Shown here: one piece after another, positions 59,116 through 64,000 of the stretch
Layout: each line of letters starts with the position of its first letter
How positions within the stretch are numbered: position 1 is the first letter of the stretch
NCBI RefSeq assembly: GCF_035582795.1
Contig: NC_134365.1
Span: 135,125,077 to 135,189,076, forward strand
Origin: Mycteria americana
Lineage: Eukaryota; Chordata; Aves; Ciconiiformes; Ciconiidae
DNA length: 64,000 bases
Reading direction: 5' to 3'
Notes under the pieces: model-generated
What the model was told of the DNA's origin: nothing
The model's input: the letters and a program-made list of their open reading frames with translations, nothing else
Database searches by the model: none
Position numbers and translations under genes: made by a program

Positions 59116-62100
59116 GGATTTCCTTGGTCCTCTAGCAACCCTTCTACTCTACACTTGAGCTTACTGCTCTTTGGGCAGCCCCTGTTTACCATCATGTTCC
59201 CCACGTACAGGTGGTGGGTCGCAATTGTGCCTCCACTTTGCACTGCTAAGTAGCCTCTTGAAAAACACCATGCAGGAATACAGCCCTTGCATTTATAGCT
59301 TGGCTCCATCACACATCCACCAAACCTGAGCCGATTATCAGAGGACAACATGAAGTCAAGCACCGTCCCCATGCACACCTCCATGAAAGCCCTATTACAG
59401 AACCATAATTTTGGAAATGTCAACCATAACAACTACATCTGGACAAAGATGAACAGAGGGCCAACTGAAGGACCTTGAGATTCGAGTCAAGGACAGAAAA
59501 GCTAAAGAATATTTGCAGCAGGAACAAACACCTCAGGTACAGAGAACCACTCCTGATAGATATTTAATGTGAAGGGTTATTGATGCAGAACATCACTTTG
59601 CCTCCCTAGAGTCACCTAAAGATTAAGAGGCTAGAAGCAATGCCTCATGCAAACAAGAAATGTCTTTGTCAAGGAAGCAGACATCCTTTCTTAGCTAGAT
59701 GAAGCTTAGCGGCTTTTGTGGTCAATGGGAAGCAGTTCAATACTGACTTGCTGTCGTACTTTTAAGAAATGCAGTGTACATAATACACAGTTAAACCTGA
59801 GACACTGTACAGGTGTAACCCCTGGATGTACTGAGAAAGCAAAGAGATCCTGTACCTTCTCTTTAGTTGTATTGCTCTTAATATACCTATGAAGTATTCA
59901 AAATCTTCTCCTGAAGCTGGAAAAATTCAACAAAAGACCATGTCTTTTATCTAACCTTAAGATAATTTCTAACCTGCCAAAATTCTTCAGGATAGGAAGT
60001 AGCCTTAAATGCAGGTTTGCAACAACCTCTGACTCAGACTCTTAACACAACTACAATATGGGTAAGAAAGCATTATAGCTTTCTGGTACTGCAGATTGCT
60101 GTTCTATATTCTACCTTAAAAACACACACAAGTATGAACTCACCCTGAAAATCCTGCTAACAAACACATCTCCTTTACAACACAGCTCTTCCAGATAGAT
60201 TTTCTTTCCTTTCTGATTTCTGAATAGCATTTCTTTGACAGCAACCTTAGCCTTATTCAATACAGGGGGTTGGTTTGTTTGTTTGTTTTTCATTATTTGC
60301 TATTCCAGAATAGGGGTAGGAAAAAAACTCTTGGCATTTGAGACCTATTTCCTTTGCCTCCCAGCTTGCACACAAACATTTGAAAACAATATTCTGGCAG
60401 CAGTAATTTTTTTTTCACTAGTGTCTTGGTTACTTATGTATATGTCACCATTCTTTGTGTGATTTGTTGCAGGATAACATTCTCACAAAGTTCACTTAGG
60501 GGGTTTTTTTGGTGCATTCTTAGACTGTTGCAACTGCAAACACAAAATCAATTAGGCTTGTCAGGGTTCACGCTGAACCTAAAACGAAAGCGTTGAGAGG
60601 TCAAGACAAAACGTTACAGCTGTTCATGAATGGAGCTTCCAGAGAAGTTAGACAAACCTAGAGTCTTACCATCAGTAAGCCTGCACACAATCTTTTTACT
60701 GGAAAATCTTTTAAACATATCTTGAACGACATCTACATCATTTTGTTTTGCAAATATTTAACCCCTACCTGCAGTGGAAAAACAAACTTCCTGAGTCGGA
60801 GGGACAGAAACTCCAACCAGCCCTCCTAGTCGACTGCTGTGAGCCTGCAGCACATGGATCCTTGAGGATTTAGGAATTTCATCTAAAAGGCTAGAGAGGA
60901 GTAATTTAAAGCAAAGCAAGTTCCTATTTGTAATGCAACAACTTACAAATGTTCCTGTTTTGAGGAATTTATCATTGTCTGTTGTCTGAAAATTGTACAG
61001 ATATTATGGTAAATGGTGGCAACATGAGACCATGGGCAAATTTAGCAGAGCCAAAATACCAAGCTGCAAAGAAAACATAAATCCCATAATTACAGCAGTT
61101 GGTTCTTTGAGAAGGTACCTTAGCCACAGGTATATTTGATAAATATTTTAGAAGGAAGTTGATAAGTCTGTGCTTGTCATCAGCTGTTGGATAAATCAGC
61201 TGTCTTTCATAAATTGTTTCTAAAGTAATCCACAACCCAGCAAACAACCCAGCACTGCTTATGGCTGCCGTTTGGATCACTAATCTAGCTGTGAACTATT
61301 ACAAATACAGTCTCCATGGATAATGAAGAAAAAATGTAGTCTTTGGATTCCTCAGCGGCATATGAACAACAGTATAGCTGTACAAATATTTATGGCCGCC
61401 ATGGTATGTGTTAAGGACATAAAATCTGCACTGCCACTACAGCATGGAAAACATCTGCTATTATGGTAATTCAAATAATAAATGACAATATGCTTTATCG
61501 TTAAATCTATATAAAATTTGCATCTTCTAATGATTACTTTAAAAAATACACAAACACATTTTAGAAAGCAATGCAAATGCTAAGACGTTGCAGTAAAATA
61601 TTAGGGGCCATGTCCTGGGCACCTTACGTCTTCATGCCTCAGACCTTGTTCATGTCACAAAAGTACATAGGATTCTCACCTCACCAAGGGTTAGGTAACA
61701 CCTGAGGATCTGTCTCCCTTGCTCCCCCCCCTTCCCATGATATACTGTGGAGTTCTGTTTTAACTGCCTGTGATAATGATTAGGGAGGAGAAACACTGGC
61801 CTCTCAGATAAGTGGCCAGTCTGACATTAACTTCAGACATCCCTGAAGCTCTCAGACATTCAAACTGCCTTTTGCTCCAAGTCCAGTGACACCTTCATGT
61901 GGTGCTCCCACGTAAATTGAGGTTCCTAGAAGAGGTTCCTAGAAGAGAAGGCCCTGCACCCTCATTGCGTTGCATTAATGAAGTCCATGAGTTTAGGGAC
62001 AGCAAGAAAACTAGTGCTTGCCTGTTCCTAACCTCGCTTTACCTTCCGTGAGTGCAAACTCACCCTGTTCAAATTCACTGCCTTGCACAGTACTTACTGA

Positions 62101-64000
62101 GGAGCCACAGTGCTGGGACAATGCCACATGTCTCCACACATTTTGACATACATATGGAGGAGAGGAATGCATTCTACATGGACATTTTGGGGAAGTCCAC
62201 AGGCCACAGAAGGTCTCCAAGGTTTAGCATCTTATACTTACTGAAATCGGAGTATCTGCCTAACCCAGAGAACTAGGTAGAAAAAAGCCTGATGATTACT
62301 TTGATTTAGATTCTACTTGACGCTTAACCAGAACTCCCTGTACATAACAGCACACAGGGAAATTCTTCACTCAAGCAAAGCCCAGCAGGGGACTATGTAA
62401 TTAGATCTCAGCAGAAATTAAGTAAGCCAGTCTGATACTGTTAATATGCCATTGCCTCATCATTTAACTAATCCCAATTTAAAAAAAAAAATTTATTTTG
62501 CAGTAAAATACACTTGAAAATAAACCCACAGAAAATATCATCCTGTACTACACACATGAGCATCGTATTTTCTCGCTTACCTTTGACATAGACTTAATTT
62601 TCTGCACACAGGTATTTTTATGTTTTAAACTATATCTCCCACTGGTGGAATTTCACATAGTCCTGTGAGGAGATATTTTCCAATAGGAGAGATCATCTTC
62701 ATATTTTTAGGGCCTTCACCGTCTCGGTTCAACGTCCCCTGTGCCACGTACCTAGGACCAAGCATACTCTATTTTCGGTTGTTTCTGCTGTAAGGCAGCA
62801 GACATCTTGATATCCTTTACATCTGGCAGAGTCTGTGTGTCATCAGATACCCTATGCATGGCATGGTATTTGGCCATATGTATGTGATCGTGACTGGACT
62901 GGGCTTACAGGTCTATCATGGAACAAGCAGACCGTGTCCTGCCGTAAGGAGATGCAGGGTGGGTCCTGCCTCACCCCGGCGTCACAGACCATTACATCAC
63001 CCTGTTCATTTTGGCATCGCTCGCTATCCTCAGAAGACTGCATGGGTTTCTATGTAGGAGAAAAGGAGAGAATGTACAGAAAACCTTGACGAATTTCCCT
63101 GCTATTTCTGGAAGGCAGCACAGTGAAACTGTGATCTCCCCCACGCAGAAGTAGGGCCTGCTTCCCTACTGGCCAGATGAACGTGCTTCAGCTGAAACCC
63201 CGTGAAGAGCAGTTGCTAAGAAGAAGCACTAAATAATACCTAGCTTGTCTTTTATTGTTATATTTATCAGAAATGTAACAAAAATGATATTTCGTAACAT
63301 AACATGCAACAAGATGGCTTGTGCAGTATCAGCACGCAGGGCCAGGCTCCCTGTCAAAGCTTTATTCAGATGTTAGACTGTCTTGACTAATCCTATCATC
63401 AGCTGCCATCGTGTCAAGATATGTCAGCCTTAAAAATGAAGAAGTATCTTAAGGAAATGACGCCTCGCAAGGAATAATGCTGAATTTGGATTTAGTAGGA
63501 AGATAATGACTTATCTTTTGTTGAAGAGCCATCTTACGCAACTGGTACTAGTTCCCAAACACACTCTTTGTTTCTAACAGCTGCTCAGGAACATTTTTTA
63601 CATTTTTTTTGTAAAGTGCTTTACCTATGATGTTTCACCTAAATTGTGCTTCAAGATTAAAAAAACCCAACAAACCTGCAACTGAGATCCAGCAGAGGTA
63701 ATTGACTTGCAGCTGAATCTCCTGAGGTCTGGGAGCTGATTGTAAATGAAACACAAGCTTGCGTTTGAATGTGTACTCTCTTGGACTGATAATATATTGT
63801 ATCAGGCAAACTTGATCTACAGCTGACTTACAATGCAAGGATTGGTATGCTGGAGTCATTGCTTATTAGCAGTGCTGATTGTCATGGTAATCACACTGTT
63901 TTAACTGTACTGGTTCTGAAAATAGGGACAATTTCAAATAATTGGTGCAAGCTGATTGCCATATGTAAAAACAGCGCTCCCAGAGAACTGTGAGAAGATT
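59116..64000. other. Unassigned AT-rich sequence to the window end
   Basis: No supported gene. 61921-61946 is a perfect 13-bp tandem repeat ('ggttcctagaaga' twice). Overlapping 63-84-codon frames at 62835-63089 occur in three phases on both strands and are accidental. Confidence 0.45.
61921..61946 (+). repeat. 13-bp tandem repeat, two units
   Basis: 'ggttcctagaaga' occurs twice with no gap or mismatch. Confidence 0.9.

Overview
This window looks like non-coding bird (avian) chromosomal DNA. The base composition is AT-leaning with short microsatellites. The interspersed repeats are those expected in a sauropsid genome: several CR1 LINE copies of clearly different ages, two copies of one endogenous-retrovirus LTR family that I know to be common in birds, MIR-type SINE relics, and short palindromic repeats typical of reptiles and birds. 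I found no protein-coding gene I could support, no rRNA or tRNA, and no CRISPR. The longest open frames (about 120-180 codons) are no longer than chance allows in 64 kb. Family names come from recognising motifs by eye, not from a database search.

Layout. 0-5 kb: a pyrimidine-rich tract, a CR1 3' end (about 1.32-1.56 kb), an AT/AC microsatellite, an ancient CR1 (about 3.17-4.13 kb) and a short CR1 scrap. 5.05-5.62 kb: a complete solo LTR on the minus strand with a perfect 5-bp target-site duplication. 8.2 and 9.7 kb: two near-identical 107-bp segments 1.47 kb apart. 11.5-12.5 kb: another ancient CR1. 18.6-18.9 kb: a CR1-related 3' fragment. 20.9 kb: a MIR relic. 22.17-22.28 kb: a MITE-like palindrome. 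22.8-25.5 kb: the most unusual structure, a degenerate element with inverted arms that resemble hammerhead-ribozyme-type terminal repeats of Penelope-like retroelements, enclosing decayed minus-strand coding blocks. 27.2 kb: a MIR relic. 28-36 kb: small tandem duplications, a minisatellite, a G-rich microsatellite, a G14/GAA tract and a telomere-like patch beside a perfect hairpin. 42.3-43.65 kb: the youngest-looking CR1, split by a second, internally deleted LTR of the same family. 44.0, 53.3 and 56.9 kb: MIR relics. 46.2-46.9 kb: an old CR1. 57-64 kb: nothing strong except one secreted-peptide-like open frame.

The window reads as a repeat-bearing intergenic or intronic stretch. The nested order at 42-43 kb gives a relative chronology: CR1 first, LTR second, then the U3 deletion in the LTR at some unknown point. 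Any function would have to lie in conserved non-coding sequence, which a single genome cannot reveal.
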